The notes beneath the pieces were generated by a model that saw only the letters and a list, made by a program, of their open reading frames with translations, made no database searches and had not been told where the DNA came from. This document shows, in pieces, positions 8,449-16,380 of a stretch of 34,585 bases of DNA. The stretch is from Flavobacteriaceae bacterium. Lineage in GTDB: Bacteria > Bacteroidota > Bacteroidia > Flavobacteriales > Flavobacteriaceae. How positions within the stretch are numbered: the stretch's first letter is position 1; every line of letters starts with the position of its first letter. Made by a program: the position numbers and the translations under genes. The DNA lies in the NCBI GenBank assembly GCA_947463515.1, contig CANHRI010000027.1, forward strand, positions 1 to 34,585, read 5' to 3'.

Positions 8449-9447
8449 ATGCGCATTATACACATTGATAAACAGTCTGTTACACCCATTTATAGGCAAA
8501 TAGTAGTTGCCGTGGAGGAAGCTATTGTAAGCAAGAAATGGCGAAAACACGATCGATTACCCTCCGTGAACAAGGTGTGTTTGGAAAACGGGGTGTCGCG
8601 CGATACCGTTTTGACGGCTTATGAAATTTTGAAAAAGCAGGGGGTGATTTACGCTCATTTGGGGAAAGGGTATTTTGTAAAAAGTGAGGATCTCACCTAT
8701 ACACAGCGCTATTTTTTATTGTTTGACGAACTGAATGCCTTTAAAGAAGATATTTACAATGCGTTCTTGGACGCTTTGGGCGGTAAAGCACAAGTGGATA
8801 TTTATTTTCATCATTTTAATCTGGGGTTGTTTCGGAAAATGATTGACGATGCGGCGGGAAGTTACTCCAAATATATTTTGATGCCCTCAAACATGGAAGG
8901 CGTAGAGGAAGTTATTGCGCAATTGCCTCGACAGGATGTACTGATTCTAGACCAAACGCGTCCCAGTTTACAGCAGTATCCTAGTATTTATCAAAATTTC
9001 GTTCGGTCCATGTATTCGGCTTTGACATTAGCTGCTTCGCGATTGGAACCGTATACCCAATTGGTGTTGTTGTTCCCTGGGCACAAAGAACCTTTGGGAA
9101 TGGTTACGGGTTTTGAGCAATTTTGTCGTGATTTTGGAAAGCGGTATACCATTCAATCGCATTTTGAGCTTTCGCAACTAGAACGGGGAACGGTGTTTGT
9201 TATCCCCGATGATCGGGATTTGGTTCGTGTGGTAGAAAAATCACAAGAATACGGATTGGAAATAGGCATTGATGTGGGCATAATCTCCTACAATGATACC
9301 CCTTTAAAAAAAGTAGTAGCCCGAGGAATAACGACGATTTCGACCGATTTTTCAGCGATGGGTAAACGTTTGGCCGATTGGGTGCTTACCCAAGAATTTA
9401 TTCAGGAAGAGAATCCAAGTCGTTTGTTATTACGGCAATCGTTATAA
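8449..9447 (+). CDS. GntR-family regulator with sugar-binding-like C-terminal domain
   Basis: This 332-residue transcription factor has an N-terminal winged helix of GntR type (about residues 8-77: VTPIYRQIVVAVEEAI, LPSVNKVCLENGVSRDTVL, LGKGYFVKS). A long C-terminal region (about 85-330) has the alternating strand/helix pattern of LacI/periplasmic-binding-protein effector domains, ending in a segment (GIISYNDTPLKKVVARGITTIS) typical of that fold. Regulators of this build commonly sit beside sugar operons in Bacteroidota. Its divergent position next to galM suggests it senses galactose or a galacto-oligosaccharide; that ligand is inferred, not seen. Whether it represses or activates cannot be told from sequence. 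Confidence 0.88.
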   Translation: MRIIHIDKQSVTPIYRQIVVAVEEAIVSKKWRKHDRLPSVNKVCLENGVSRDTVLTAYEILKKQGVIYAHLGKGYFVKSEDLTYTQRYFLLFDELNAFKEDIYNAFLDALGGKAQVDIYFHHFNLGLFRKMIDDAAGSYSKYILMPSNMEGVEEVIAQLPRQDVLILDQTRPSLQQYPSIYQNFVRSMYSALTLAASRLEPYTQLVLLFPGHKEPLGMVTGFEQFCRDFGKRYTIQSHFELSQLERGTVFVIPDDRDLVRVVEKSQEYGLEIGIDVGIISYNDTPLKKVVARGITTISTDFSAMGKRLADWVLTQEFIQEENPSRLLLRQSL

Positions 9448-9514
9448 CTGATTTATATCATATTCTTTCGTTTGGGTATCGACTACCTTTAGGGATAAAT
9501 AAATAGAAAGTCTT

Positions 9515-9934
9515 ATGAAAAATCATGTACCGGTCGCTACAATTATGACCAAAAATGTAATTAAACTCAATAGTACAGACGATTTAACGAAAGCAGAGGC
9601 GTTATTCAAAAAGCATCATATCCGCCACATTCCAGTGGTGCAAGGCAATACGATTGTTGGGATGCTGAGTCTCACCGATTTGTTGCGAATTTCTTTTGTC
9701 GATGCCGTTGACGAAGAAGCTATGGAGGTAGACACTACGGTGTACAATATGTTTTCGATAGAACAAGTGATGGCGCGCCATTTGGTTGTCGTATCGCCTG
9801 AAACTACCATTCGGGAGGTTGCCGAAATTTTAGCCTCACGCGAGTTTCATGCCTTGCCTGTCGTATTGGATGAATTGTTGGTGGGTATTGTCACGACCAC
9901 AGATTTGATCAAATACTTATTAGCGCAGTATTAA
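9515..9934 (+). CDS. CBS-domain pair protein
   Basis: This 139-residue soluble protein is made of two CBS domains and little else. The first spans about residues 5-60 (VATIMTKNVIKLNS, HHIRHIPVVQGNTIVGMLSLTDLL) and the second about 77-137 (IEQVMARHLVVVSPETTIREVAEILA, FHALPVVLDELLVGIVTTTDLIKYL). Such stand-alone Bateman modules usually bind adenine nucleotides and may modulate a partner protein, but no partner is evident. It is convergent with rpe across a shared terminator. The specific function is unknown. Confidence 0.85.
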   Translation: MKNHVPVATIMTKNVIKLNSTDDLTKAEALFKKHHIRHIPVVQGNTIVGMLSLTDLLRISFVDAVDEEAMEVDTTVYNMFSIEQVMARHLVVVSPETTIREVAEILASREFHALPVVLDELLVGIVTTTDLIKYLLAQY

Positions 9935-9935
9935 A

Positions 9936-9957
9936 AAAGGCTCCCTGAGAAGCCTTT
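9936..9957 (-). terminator. Terminator between the CBS gene and rpe
   Basis: AAAGGCT (9936-9942) pairs with AGCCTTT (9951-9957) around an 8-base loop. On the minus strand the stem runs into a T-tract, so it should end rpe transcription; on the plus strand the tail TTTGTGTT is weaker, so termination of the CBS gene may be less efficient. Confidence 0.75.
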
Positions 9958-9960
9958 GTG

Positions 9961-10620
9961 TTATCGTGTAATTGATTTCAAATTTTGTATTGTTGCTATC
10001 GGGTTTTCCGCGCGGAAGACAAAACTCCCTGCCACCAAAACATCCGCGCCGGCAGCAACCAATTGTTTTGCGTTTAGGTCGGTTACCCCACCGTCGATTT
10101 CGATTAAGGTATTAGTGCCTTTCTCAGTAATCAGTTGTTTTAAACGGATAATTTTGTTGTATGTATGTTCAATAAACGATTGTCCTCCAAACCCGGGATT
10201 CACACTCATCAAACAAACCAAATCAATGTCTTGAATAATATCGTTTAAAACTTCAATGGGGGTATGCGGATTTAAAGCTACTCCTGCTTGCATTCCCTCG
10301 GCTTTGATGGCTTGAAGAGTGCGGTGCAAATGGGTGCAAGCTTCGTAATGTACTGTTAATACGTTGGCGCCAAGCTGTGCAAATGTTTTGAGGTATCGGT
10401 CAGGATCGATAATCATTAAATGCACATCAATTGTTTTTTTGGCATGTTTTTGAATCGCTTCCAAAACAGGCATTCCAAATGAAATATTGGGAACAAAAAC
10501 GCCGTCCATAATATCAATGTGGAACCAATCGGCTTCCGATTGATTAATCATTTCAATATCGCGTTGTAGATTGCCAAAATCAGCGGCCAAAACGGAAGGC
10601 GCAAGTAGGGTGTTTTTCAT
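9961..10620 (-). CDS. rpe: Ribulose-phosphate 3-epimerase
   Basis: This 219-residue TIM-barrel enzyme interconverts ribulose 5-phosphate and xylulose 5-phosphate in the pentose phosphate pathway. Family signatures are clear: LLAPSVLAADFGNL at the N-terminus, the metal-binding/catalytic segment ADWFHIDIMDGVFVPN (H34, D36), DVHLMI (H67), MSVNPGFGGQSF, and the second catalytic Asp in IEIDGGV. Length is normal. It is monocistronic, bounded by a terminator and by its own -7 box. Confidence 0.97.
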   Translation of the reverse strand: MKNTLLAPSVLAADFGNLQRDIEMINQSEADWFHIDIMDGVFVPNISFGMPVLEAIQKHAKKTIDVHLMIIDPDRYLKTFAQLGANVLTVHYEACTHLHRTLQAIKAEGMQAGVALNPHTPIEVLNDIIQDIDLVCLMSVNPGFGGQSFIEHTYNKIIRLKQLITEKGTNTLIEIDGGVTDLNAKQLVAAGADVLVAGSFVFRAENPIATIQNLKSITR

Positions 10621-10649
10621 GAGAAAAGAGAATTTGTTGTGTTGTGCTA

Positions 10650-10657
10650 CAAAAGTA
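10650..10657 (-). promoter_or_regulatory. Candidate -7 promoter box of rpe
   Basis: On the minus strand the sequence is TACTTTTG, matching TAnnTTTG exactly, 29 bases before the rpe ATG. No convincing TTG element is seen at the usual upstream distance. Confidence 0.5.
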
Positions 10658-10671
10658 ATTAATAAAGTGAG

Positions 10672-10699
10672 GAGTTATGAATTATGAGTTATGAATTAT
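10672..10699. repeat. Two copies of a 14-base AT-rich repeat
   Basis: GAGTTATGAATTAT occurs twice head to tail (10672-10685 and 10686-10699) and is followed by a partial copy starting GAATT. It looks like a slipped-strand microsatellite in non-coding DNA. Confidence 0.8.
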
Positions 10700-10780
10700 G
10701 AATTGAAGGAATACGAGATACAGGATACAAATAACAAAACTCCGGACTCGAGGTTGAAAACCGAACAGAGCGAAGCTAAA

Positions 10781-10960
10781 CTCGAGCTGCAAGCGAACAG
10801 ACCGGGTTTTGTTTGCCCTAAAAAAACAAAACTCCGGTAACTCGAGCTGCAAGCGAACAGACCGGGTTTTGTTTGCCCTAAAAAAACAAAACTCCGGTAA
10901 CTCGAGCTGCAAGCGAACAGACCGGGTTTTGTTTGCCCTAAAAAAACAAAACTCCGGTAA
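10781..10960. repeat. Three perfect 60-base tandem repeats
   Basis: The same 60 bases occur three times without a mismatch (10781-10840, 10841-10900, 10901-10960). Each begins CTCGAGCTGCAAGCGAACAG and ends ACAAAACTCCGGTAA. Inside each unit ACCGG(G)TTTTGTTT can pair with AAACAAAAC(T)CCGGT, giving a stem of about 13 pairs with one bulge (first unit 10801-10838). A diverged partial copy precedes the array. Read on the minus strand, each unit carries CCGGAGTTTTGTTTTTTT, the right arm and T-tract of the rpoD terminator, so the array may have grown by duplication of the terminator tail. Confidence 0.95.
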
Positions 10961-10973
10961 TCAGCCGGAGTTT
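10949..10973 (-). terminator. Rho-independent terminator downstream of rpoD
   Basis: On the minus strand AAACTCCGG, a 7-base loop and CCGGAGTTT form a perfect 9-pair stem, followed at once by TGTTTTTTT. It is 134 bases after the rpoD stop and shares its right arm with the last 60-base tandem unit. Confidence 0.85.
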
Positions 10974-11037
10974 CAATCATCAATCAAAAAACGAACAGTC
11001 GTGGACTGTTGTTACGTTAAATAAGTTTTAAGTTTCT

Positions 11038-11051
11038 CCCGAAATTTCGGG
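11038..11051. repeat. 14-base perfect palindrome CCCGAAATTTCGGG
   Basis: A self-complementary 14-mer lies 56 bases downstream of the rpoD stop, in the trailer between the gene and its terminator. There is no loop, so it is more likely a protein site or part of an interspersed repeat than a hairpin. Confidence 0.6.
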
Positions 11052-11106
11052 ATTAGGTTTCAAGTTGGTTTGACTACCCTGAAATATCCAGTTTGAAACG
11101 AATGTA

Positions 11107-11970
11107 TTATCCTAAGTACGTTTTTAATATTTTGCTTCGTGACGTATGTTTCAATCGTCGGATAGCTTTTTCTTTAATCTGACGAACACGTTCACGCGTT
11201 AAGTCAAAAGTTTCACCAATTTCTTCCAACGTCATGGGGTGTTGATCGCCCAAACCGAAGTACAAACGCACTACGTCAGCTTCTCTTGGCGTTAAGGTTT
11301 CTAGCGAACGCTCGATTTCGATGCGCAACGACTCGTGAATCAATTCACGATCGGGATTCGGAGATTCCCCTGAACGCAATACGTCGTATAAGTTAGAATC
11401 TTCCCCTTCTACCAAAGGCGCATCCATCGATAAGTGACGTCCCGAGTTTTTCATGGACTCTTTTACATCATTAACGGTCATGTCTAACTCCTTCGCGATT
11501 TCCTCAGCTGAAGGTGGACGCTCGTTAGATTGCTCCAACAAGGCGTACATTTTATTGATTTTATTAATCGAACCAATTTTATTCAAAGGCAAACGAACGA
11601 TACGCGATTGCTCGGCCAATGCTTGTAGAATCGATTGACGAATCCACCAAACCGCATACGAGATGAATTTAAAACCACGCGTTTCATCAAAACGTTGCGC
11701 CGCTTTAATCAACCCCAAATTTCCTTCATTAATCAAGTCAGGAAGCGTAAGACCTTGGTTTTGGTATTGTTTGGCCACCGAAACGACGAAACGTAAATTA
11801 GCTTTGGTTAGTTTCTCCAAAGCGCGTTGGTCTCCCGCTTTGATACGCTGGGCCAATTCCACCTCTTCGTCGGCAGTAATTAGATCGACTTTGCCGATTT
11901 CTTGTAGGTATTTGTCTAAGGAAGCAGTTTCACGATTGGTTACCTGCTTGGTGATTTTGAGCTGTCTCAT
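11107..11970 (-). CDS. rpoD: Primary RNA polymerase sigma factor RpoD/SigA
   Basis: This 287-residue protein is the housekeeping sigma factor that directs RNA polymerase to promoters. Region 1.2 (about 17-48), region 2 (about 56-126, with [48 protein letters not shown]), region 3 (about 135-205) and region 4 (about 224-277, with [16 protein letters not shown] and the helix-turn-helix [20 protein letters not shown]) are all present. Region 1.1 and the long non-conserved insert of proteobacterial RpoD are missing, as is normal for Bacteroidota. The start is preceded by AAGGAG about 9 bases upstream, a Shine-Dalgarno-like sequence. The gene stands alone, downstream of the GC-rich block at 12071-12200. 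Confidence 0.96.
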   Translation of the reverse strand: MRQLKITKQVTNRETASLDKYLQEIGKVDLITADEEVELAQRIKAGDQRALEKLTKANLRFVVSVAKQYQNQGLTLPDLINEGNLGLIKAAQRFDETRGFKFISYAVWWIRQSILQALAEQSRIVRLPLNKIGSINKINKMYALLEQSNERPPSAEEIAKELDMTVNDVKESMKNSGRHLSMDAPLVEGEDSNLYDVLRSGESPNPDRELIHESLRIEIERSLETLTPREADVVRLYFGLGDQHPMTLEEIGETFDLTRERVRQIKEKAIRRLKHTSRSKILKTYLG

Positions 11971-12070
11971 TACGTTTTCTCCTTATTTAAATTCAAGTGT
12001 TCAGGTGTTTTTACGTAATAAGTTTCCAAAAAGTTACAAGTTTTGAACTTTATTTTCTTTTTTGTTTTTT

Positions 12071-12200
12071 GGGCACGCCCCGATGGCCCGTAATTTAGCC
12101 AATGATAAGGAACATTGTCTTCCGCAATCGGGGCCGGGTGATCCGCTGTATCTGCCCCTCCTCGCGTCGGGTCAGGATGCCGCTTCTCCCCCTCGTGCAC
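12071..12200 (+). ncRNA. GC-rich, potentially structured element (candidate non-coding RNA)
   Basis: This block is strikingly GC-rich compared with its flanks and codes for no credible protein. Adjacent complementary segments suggest a multi-branch fold: GCACG (12073-12077) can pair with CGTGC (12194-12198) to close the element, and CCCCGAT (12078-12084) pairs perfectly with ATCGGGG (12127-12133) to make the first arm. A second, looser arm runs from CTGCCCC (12152-12158) to GGGTCAG (12169-12175). Phrases such as GATCCGCTGTATC and AGGATGCCGCTTC look familiar from other flavobacterial intergenic regions, but that is memory, not a search. Strand is uncertain; read the other way it would lie in the rpoD leader. 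Confidence 0.45.
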
Positions 12201-12263
12201 TTCCTGCGGGTAATGAAAAATCACTAAATCCTTGGAATTGGTGGGATAACTTTTTCCCTATCA

Positions 12264-13544
12264 TTAAAAATAACGCACCAAACGTGTGCCAACATTGGCT
12301 GTGTTTTTAGGAAGTAAAACGGTCGCCCCGGTACTAAAATCAATGCATTTTGCCTGAGGCGTTCCCGTGTCGGTTGAACTCCAATAGGGAGTTGCTGTAA
12401 ATCCGCCCGCTCCGTTCACATGCAAATTGTCGTGGATCAGTTTTAACTCATCATGCGAAGGCAAACACCAGTCGCGTTGGTCCCCAAAATCATGTGTTAA
12501 GCCCGATAATGCAGCAACGGTTCCATTATTCAACGCACTGCAAATTGCTGGATTCGTGGCATATTGATTCAACGATTGGTGAAAATTGGCAATAGCCACC
12601 GAGTTTTGATACCCGCTACCCACACCATCAAATTGCGCGTTCATCAAATTGGAGGTGACACATCCCCATTCGCCCACGGGTAAATCGTTGGGAGCCAATT
12701 CTATATAACGCCATCCATCCGAATAACTTCCTTTGTCATAGGCAATAATCCCTCCTGAAGGGCCGAAATCGCCAACTTGATACGGTAGAATTTCGTTACA
12801 TACTTGAAGAAAGTAGCGCGATCCTCCTGAATAGGTAAGTTTTCTATACGGTCCCACAAAGCCTAAATAGTGATAACTTTTATTCCAATAGGTCGCAATA
12901 GGATTAATACCAGCAAAATTGATGTTGATGTACGATTTTTGATTGATAATCATCACCGTCCAGGTTCCTAAGTAGTTGTTGCCCAAATGACGTAAAGTGA
13001 TCGTATTGTCAGGATTGGCGTAAAAAATAGCTCCTGCATATTCATTGTCCGCATTATCTGGGAGGTACGGGACTTTCGTCACACAATTCATTGGCGTGCA
13101 AAATTGACCCGAAACATACGAGATAACACTTTCATCCGAACACGAACGCAGCGAAATCAACAGTTCATCATCGTTGTTAATACTAATTACATTGCCATTG
13201 GAATCGGTAGTTTCAATCGGATACGAGATGCTGATGGTATGATTTAAGGGTAAATCCACTAATGTTTGAAACAACGTACTGTCATCGGTCATGGTCAAGT
13301 TTTGCATCGGTTCGCGATTCGTATTGTACACCAATAGTTGAAAAGGGTACACAAAATCAATACAGATTTGTTCCTTCAAAGGGTCGCCACTTTGCGAAGT
13401 GGTGTTTAACATGAGTTTGAAAAGCTCATTTTGGTATCCGATGGTCTGCTCAGTGCGTTCAGCGGGTTCGTTGGTGCAACTCCCTATTCCGAGCATTAAT
13501 AAAGTAAGGAGGATAAGGTGTTTAATTTTTGGTAAGGCTTTCAT
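12264..13544 (-). CDS. Lipoprotein with C-terminal DUF1566-like domain
   Basis: This 426-residue protein starts at MKALPKIKHLILLTLLMLGIGSC; 16 codons of upstream open frame are ignored because the signal sequence begins at this Met. C23 is the lipobox Cys, followed by TNEPAE. Residues 35-250 form a beta-rich region with paired Cys (C135, C149, C154) that I do not recognise. From about residue 257 the protein shows the DUF1566/Lcl-type domain: GPSGGIIAYDKGSYSDGWRY, the segment DWCLPSHDELKLIHDNL, YWSSTDTG and the terminal GTRLVRYF. Such domains are common on surface or periplasmic proteins of unknown role. It is monocistronic and probably outer-membrane anchored. Confidence 0.85.
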   Translation of the reverse strand: MKALPKIKHLILLTLLMLGIGSCTNEPAERTEQTIGYQNELFKLMLNTTSQSGDPLKEQICIDFVYPFQLLVYNTNREPMQNLTMTDDSTLFQTLVDLPLNHTISISYPIETTDSNGNVISINNDDELLISLRSCSDESVISYVSGQFCTPMNCVTKVPYLPDNADNEYAGAIFYANPDNTITLRHLGNNYLGTWTVMIINQKSYININFAGINPIATYWNKSYHYLGFVGPYRKLTYSGGSRYFLQVCNEILPYQVGDFGPSGGIIAYDKGSYSDGWRYIELAPNDLPVGEWGCVTSNLMNAQFDGVGSGYQNSVAIANFHQSLNQYATNPAICSALNNGTVAALSGLTHDFGDQRDWCLPSHDELKLIHDNLHVNGAGGFTATPYWSSTDTGTPQAKCIDFSTGATVLLPKNTANVGTRLVRYF

Positions 13545-13625
13545 AGCATTGTTTTTAAGAATGACGATAAAAATGTGCAGAGGTTGCGTCATTGTATAAC
13601 AATTTCTAAAATTTACTTAAAAACA

Positions 13626-13655
13626 AAAACCCCAATCGCAACCGATTGGGGTTTT
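13626..13655. terminator. Bidirectional terminator after pnp
   Basis: AAAACCCCAATCG (13626-13638) pairs perfectly with CGATTGGGGTTTT (13643-13655) around a 4-base loop. It lies 21 bases after the pnp stop and before the downstream lipoprotein gene, so its main role is to end pnp transcription on the minus strand. Confidence 0.9.
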
Positions 13656-13676
13656 CTATCTAAAAAAAGAATTGAA

Positions 13677-15881
13677 TTAACCTTCTTGATTTTCTTTAGG
13701 ATCACCTTTCGGTGGGAAAGGCTTGCGTGCGCCATCTTCTGGACGTTTATCGTCACGAGGAGGACGCGGTAATAATTGTTTGCGAGAAACTTTCTCTTTA
13801 CGTGTTTTCGGATCAATACCCAAGTATTTTACTTGGAACACATCGCCCATGTTCACTACATCAGAGGGTTTCTCGGTGCGCTCCCATGCCAATTCAGAAA
13901 CGTGAAGCAACACTTCATTTCCTGGGGCTTGGATATATTCAACTACCGCACCAAAGTCCAACATCTTGATGACGCGAACTTCATACGTCTCGCCAATTTC
14001 TGGTTTGAAAATGATCGAATCGATCTTAGCCAAAACCATTGCAATACCATCTGGACTGGTCCCTAAGATTTCTACAATACCTTGCTCGTCCACTTCGTTG
14101 ATGACAATTGTGGTTCCGGAGGCTTTTTGTAATTCTTGAATTACTTTTCCGCCGGGCCCAATAAGTGCACCAATAAAGTTGCCTGGAATAGTTCGGGTAA
14201 TAATTTTTGGAGCGTGATCTTTAACTTCTGTTCTAGGTGTAGCGATGGTCTCTGTAATTTTACCTAAAATATGCATACGCCCTTCACGTGCTTGCTCCAA
14301 GGCTTGCTCCATGATATCATAGCGTAATCCATCAATTTTGATGTCCATTTGACAAGCTGTAATTCCGTCTGCAGTCCCCGTTACTTTAAAATCCATATCA
14401 CCCAAGTGATCTTCATCTCCTAAAATATCTGAAAGGACAGCAAATTTTTGTCCGTCAGTGATCAATCCCATAGCAATACCAGAAACCGGTTTGATCATTT
14501 GAACACCCGCATCCATGAGTGCCATTGTTCCAGCACAAACAGTAGCCATCGATGATGAACCGTTGGATTCTAATACTTCAGAAACTATACGAATAGTATA
14601 CGGACAATCAGCAGGCACCATATTTTTTAATGCACGTTGGGCTAGGTTTCCGTGTCCTACTTCTCTGCGAGAGGTTCCTCTTAATGGTTTGGCTTCACCA
14701 GTTGAAAAAGGAGGGAAGTTGTAGTGTAAATAGAATTTTTCTTCCCCTTGTTCAGAAGCGTTATCAATAATATTGGCTTCGCGAGAAGTTCCTAAGGTTA
14801 CTGTAGCCAAGGCTTGTGTTTCACCGCGGGTAAACAAAGATGATCCGTGAACAGAAGGTAAGTAATCTGTTTCACACCAAATAGGTCTGATTTCAGTTGT
14901 TTTTCTTCCATCTAAACGAATGCCTTTTTCTAAAATCACATTACGTACGGCCTCTTTTTGTGTTTTGTAGTTGTATTTACCAACCAACCCAGCTAAATCT
15001 GGGTTTTCGGCGTATTCTTCCTCGGTGTAAAGCGCTTTTACTTCTTCCTTCACTGCAGCGAACTTTTCGCCTCTTTCGCTTTTTGCAGAAGCTTCTTGTG
15101 CGATAGCATAATACTTGTCATACGCGGCTGCTTTTACTTTTTTGTAAACCTCTTCATCTTCAACTTCACCTTCGTATTCGCGGTAAGCTGGAGAACCAAC
15201 AGCGGCTCTTAATCGCTCTTGCGCTTGAATTTGAATTTTGATGGCTTCGTGAGCAAACTTGATGGCTTCTATCATTTCGGCTTCTGAAATTTCTTTCATT
15301 TCTCCTTCTACCATCGCAACAGAATCCATAGAGGCCCCAATCATCATGTCGATGTCTGAACGCTCTAAATCGGTACGACTCGGGTTGATGACTAATTTTC
15401 CATCTACACGGGCCACGCGAACTTCAGAAATGAGGTTGTAAAAAGGAATGTCAGAGACAGCCAATGCAGCCGAAGCGGCCAAACCTGCTAAAGCATCGGG
15501 CATCACCTCTTCATCGTGCGACATCAATTGAATCATGATTTGGGTTTCGGCGTGATAATCGTCCGGGAATAAGGGACGCAATACGCGGTCAACTAAACGC
15601 ATGGTTAACACTTCCGCGTCACTTGGACGGGCTTCACGTTTGAAGAATCCGCCAGGGAAACGCCCCGCAGCGGCAAATTTTTCACGGTAATCTACCGTTA
15701 AAGGTAAAAAGTCTACTCCGGGATTGGACGTGCGTGCCGATACGGCAGTGGCCAATAGCATAGAATTGCCCATGCGAACAACAACCGAACCATCGGCTTG
15801 TTTGGCAAGTTTCCCGGTTTCAATGGTGATGGTTCTTCCATCGGCCAAAGTAATGGTTTCTTGGGTTACTTTTGGAATCAT
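13677..15881 (-). CDS. pnp: Polyribonucleotide nucleotidyltransferase (PNPase)
   Basis: This 734-residue phosphorolytic 3'-5' exoribonuclease degrades RNA to nucleoside diphosphates and can add tails. Two RNase PH-like cores are visible (about 5-230, with [20 protein letters not shown] and [18 protein letters not shown]; and about 310-550, with [16 protein letters not shown] and [12 protein letters not shown]). They are followed by a KH domain (about 560-615, [20 protein letters not shown]) and an S1 domain (about 625-700, [27 protein letters not shown]). The tail is charged and Pro/Lys-rich. The gene follows rpsO, the same order as in many bacteria, but a strong terminator lies between them, so pnp probably also has its own promoter or is reached by readthrough. 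Confidence 0.97.
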   Translation of the reverse strand: MIPKVTQETITLADGRTITIETGKLAKQADGSVVVRMGNSMLLATAVSARTSNPGVDFLPLTVDYREKFAAAGRFPGGFFKREARPSDAEVLTMRLVDRVLRPLFPDDYHAETQIMIQLMSHDEEVMPDALAGLAASAALAVSDIPFYNLISEVRVARVDGKLVINPSRTDLERSDIDMMIGASMDSVAMVEGEMKEISEAEMIEAIKFAHEAIKIQIQAQERLRAAVGSPAYREYEGEVEDEEVYKKVKAAAYDKYYAIAQEASAKSERGEKFAAVKEEVKALYTEEEYAENPDLAGLVGKYNYKTQKEAVRNVILEKGIRLDGRKTTEIRPIWCETDYLPSVHGSSLFTRGETQALATVTLGTSREANIIDNASEQGEEKFYLHYNFPPFSTGEAKPLRGTSRREVGHGNLAQRALKNMVPADCPYTIRIVSEVLESNGSSSMATVCAGTMALMDAGVQMIKPVSGIAMGLITDGQKFAVLSDILGDEDHLGDMDFKVTGTADGITACQMDIKIDGLRYDIMEQALEQAREGRMHILGKITETIATPRTEVKDHAPKIITRTIPGNFIGALIGPGGKVIQELQKASGTTIVINEVDEQGIVEILGTSPDGIAMVLAKIDSIIFKPEIGETYEVRVIKMLDFGAVVEYIQAPGNEVLLHVSELAWERTEKPSDVVNMGDVFQVKYLGIDPKTRKEKVSRKQLLPRPPRDDKRPEDGARKPFPPKGDPKENQEG

Positions 15882-15973
15882 AAAATTTAATTCTGTTTTT
15901 AATTAAGGTTAGTTGTGTTGTTGTTAGTTGTTGTAACCCAATGAAAAACTGAAACTTTTTTTTAATGGTGGTT

Positions 15974-16002
15974 AAAAAAAAGAGGCGCGCAGGCACCTCT
16001 TT
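15974..16002 (-). terminator. Terminator between rpsO and pnp
   Basis: On the minus strand AAAGAGGTGC pairs with GCGCCTCTTT (10 pairs including one G-T) around the 4-base loop CTGC and is followed by a run of T. It begins 10 bases after the rpsO stop. It should end most rpsO transcripts before pnp. Confidence 0.9.
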
Positions 16003-16011
16003 AGTTTTGTA

Positions 16012-16281
16012 TTATTTTCTAATACCTAATTCCTTGATGATTTCACGATATCTATTGATATCTTTATTTTTCAAGTAATCGAGTAAGCTTCTTCGTTTAC
16101 CTACCAATTTCACCAACGAACGCTCAGTGTTGAAATCGTGACGATTTTTTTTCAAGTGCTCCGTTAAGTGGTTAATTCTGAATGTGAACAAAGCGATTTG
16201 TCCTTCTGCTGAACCTGTGTTTGCAGCAGCTCCTCCGTGTTTAGCGAAGATTTGTTCTTTAACTTCTTTAGTCAAATACAT
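16012..16281 (-). CDS. rpsO: 30S ribosomal protein S15
   Basis: This 89-residue primary 16S rRNA-binding protein has exactly the family's usual length. Characteristic segments are GSAEGQIALFTFRINHLTEHLKKN cut here to its core GQIALFTFRINHLTEHL, then HDFNTERSLVKLVGKRRSLL and DYLKNKDINRYREII. It has its own well-formed promoter at 16337-16367 and its own terminator, upstream of pnp. Confidence 0.98.
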   Translation of the reverse strand: MYLTKEVKEQIFAKHGGAAANTGSAEGQIALFTFRINHLTEHLKKNRHDFNTERSLVKLVGKRRSLLDYLKNKDINRYREIIKELGIRK

Positions 16282-16336
16282 GCTAATATTTCTTTAAATA
16301 ATTATTATGTAGATTGGGTCGTTCCCAATTCGGTTG

Positions 16337-16367
16337 CAAAGGTAGCCTTATTTTTGAATTTGACAAA
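16337..16367 (-). promoter_or_regulatory. Promoter of rpsO
   Basis: On the minus strand TTTG (16367-16364), a 19-base spacer and TACCTTTG (16344-16337) match the Bacteroidota consensus TTTG-N19-TAnnTTTG without a mismatch. This is the clearest promoter in the window and leaves a leader of roughly 50 bases before the rpsO ATG. Confidence 0.85.
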
Positions 16368-16380
16368 TAAAATAAAGGAA

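Larger units (their letters stand above)
10621..11106. other. Repeat-rich intergenic region between rpe and rpoD
   Basis: No credible gene is found in these 486 bases. From left to right they hold the rpe -7 box, a duplicated 14-mer (10672-10699), a degenerate repeat unit (about 10728-10780), three perfect 60-base tandem units (10781-10960), a rho-independent terminator for rpoD (10949-10973), a small hairpin AACAGTC/GACTGTT (10992-11008) and the palindrome CCCGAAATTTCGGG (11038-11051). Reading frames across the tandem units stay open only because the period is a multiple of three. Confidence 0.8.

Noticed and set aside
10781..10960. Possible CRISPR array
   Set aside because: The units are directly adjacent with no variable spacers, only three are present, and there are no cas genes.
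10682..11024. Overlapping reading frames on both strands across the tandem array, encoding 20-residue repeats
   Set aside because: The 60-base period is a multiple of three, so frames stay open without selection. They overlap each other in several frames, lack start signals and run through a terminator.
11970..12310. Small frames on both strands through the GC-rich block (84 and 82 residues)
   Set aside because: Composition and base-pairing explain the open frames, and they overlap each other and the flanking genes.
13626..13655. Strong hairpin considered as an attenuator of the lipoprotein gene
   Set aside because: It is placed just after the pnp stop with a T-tract on that strand, so a simple terminator explains it.
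14515..15441. Plus-strand frames opposite pnp
   Set aside because: They are antisense shadows of a highly conserved gene with no start signals or protein features.
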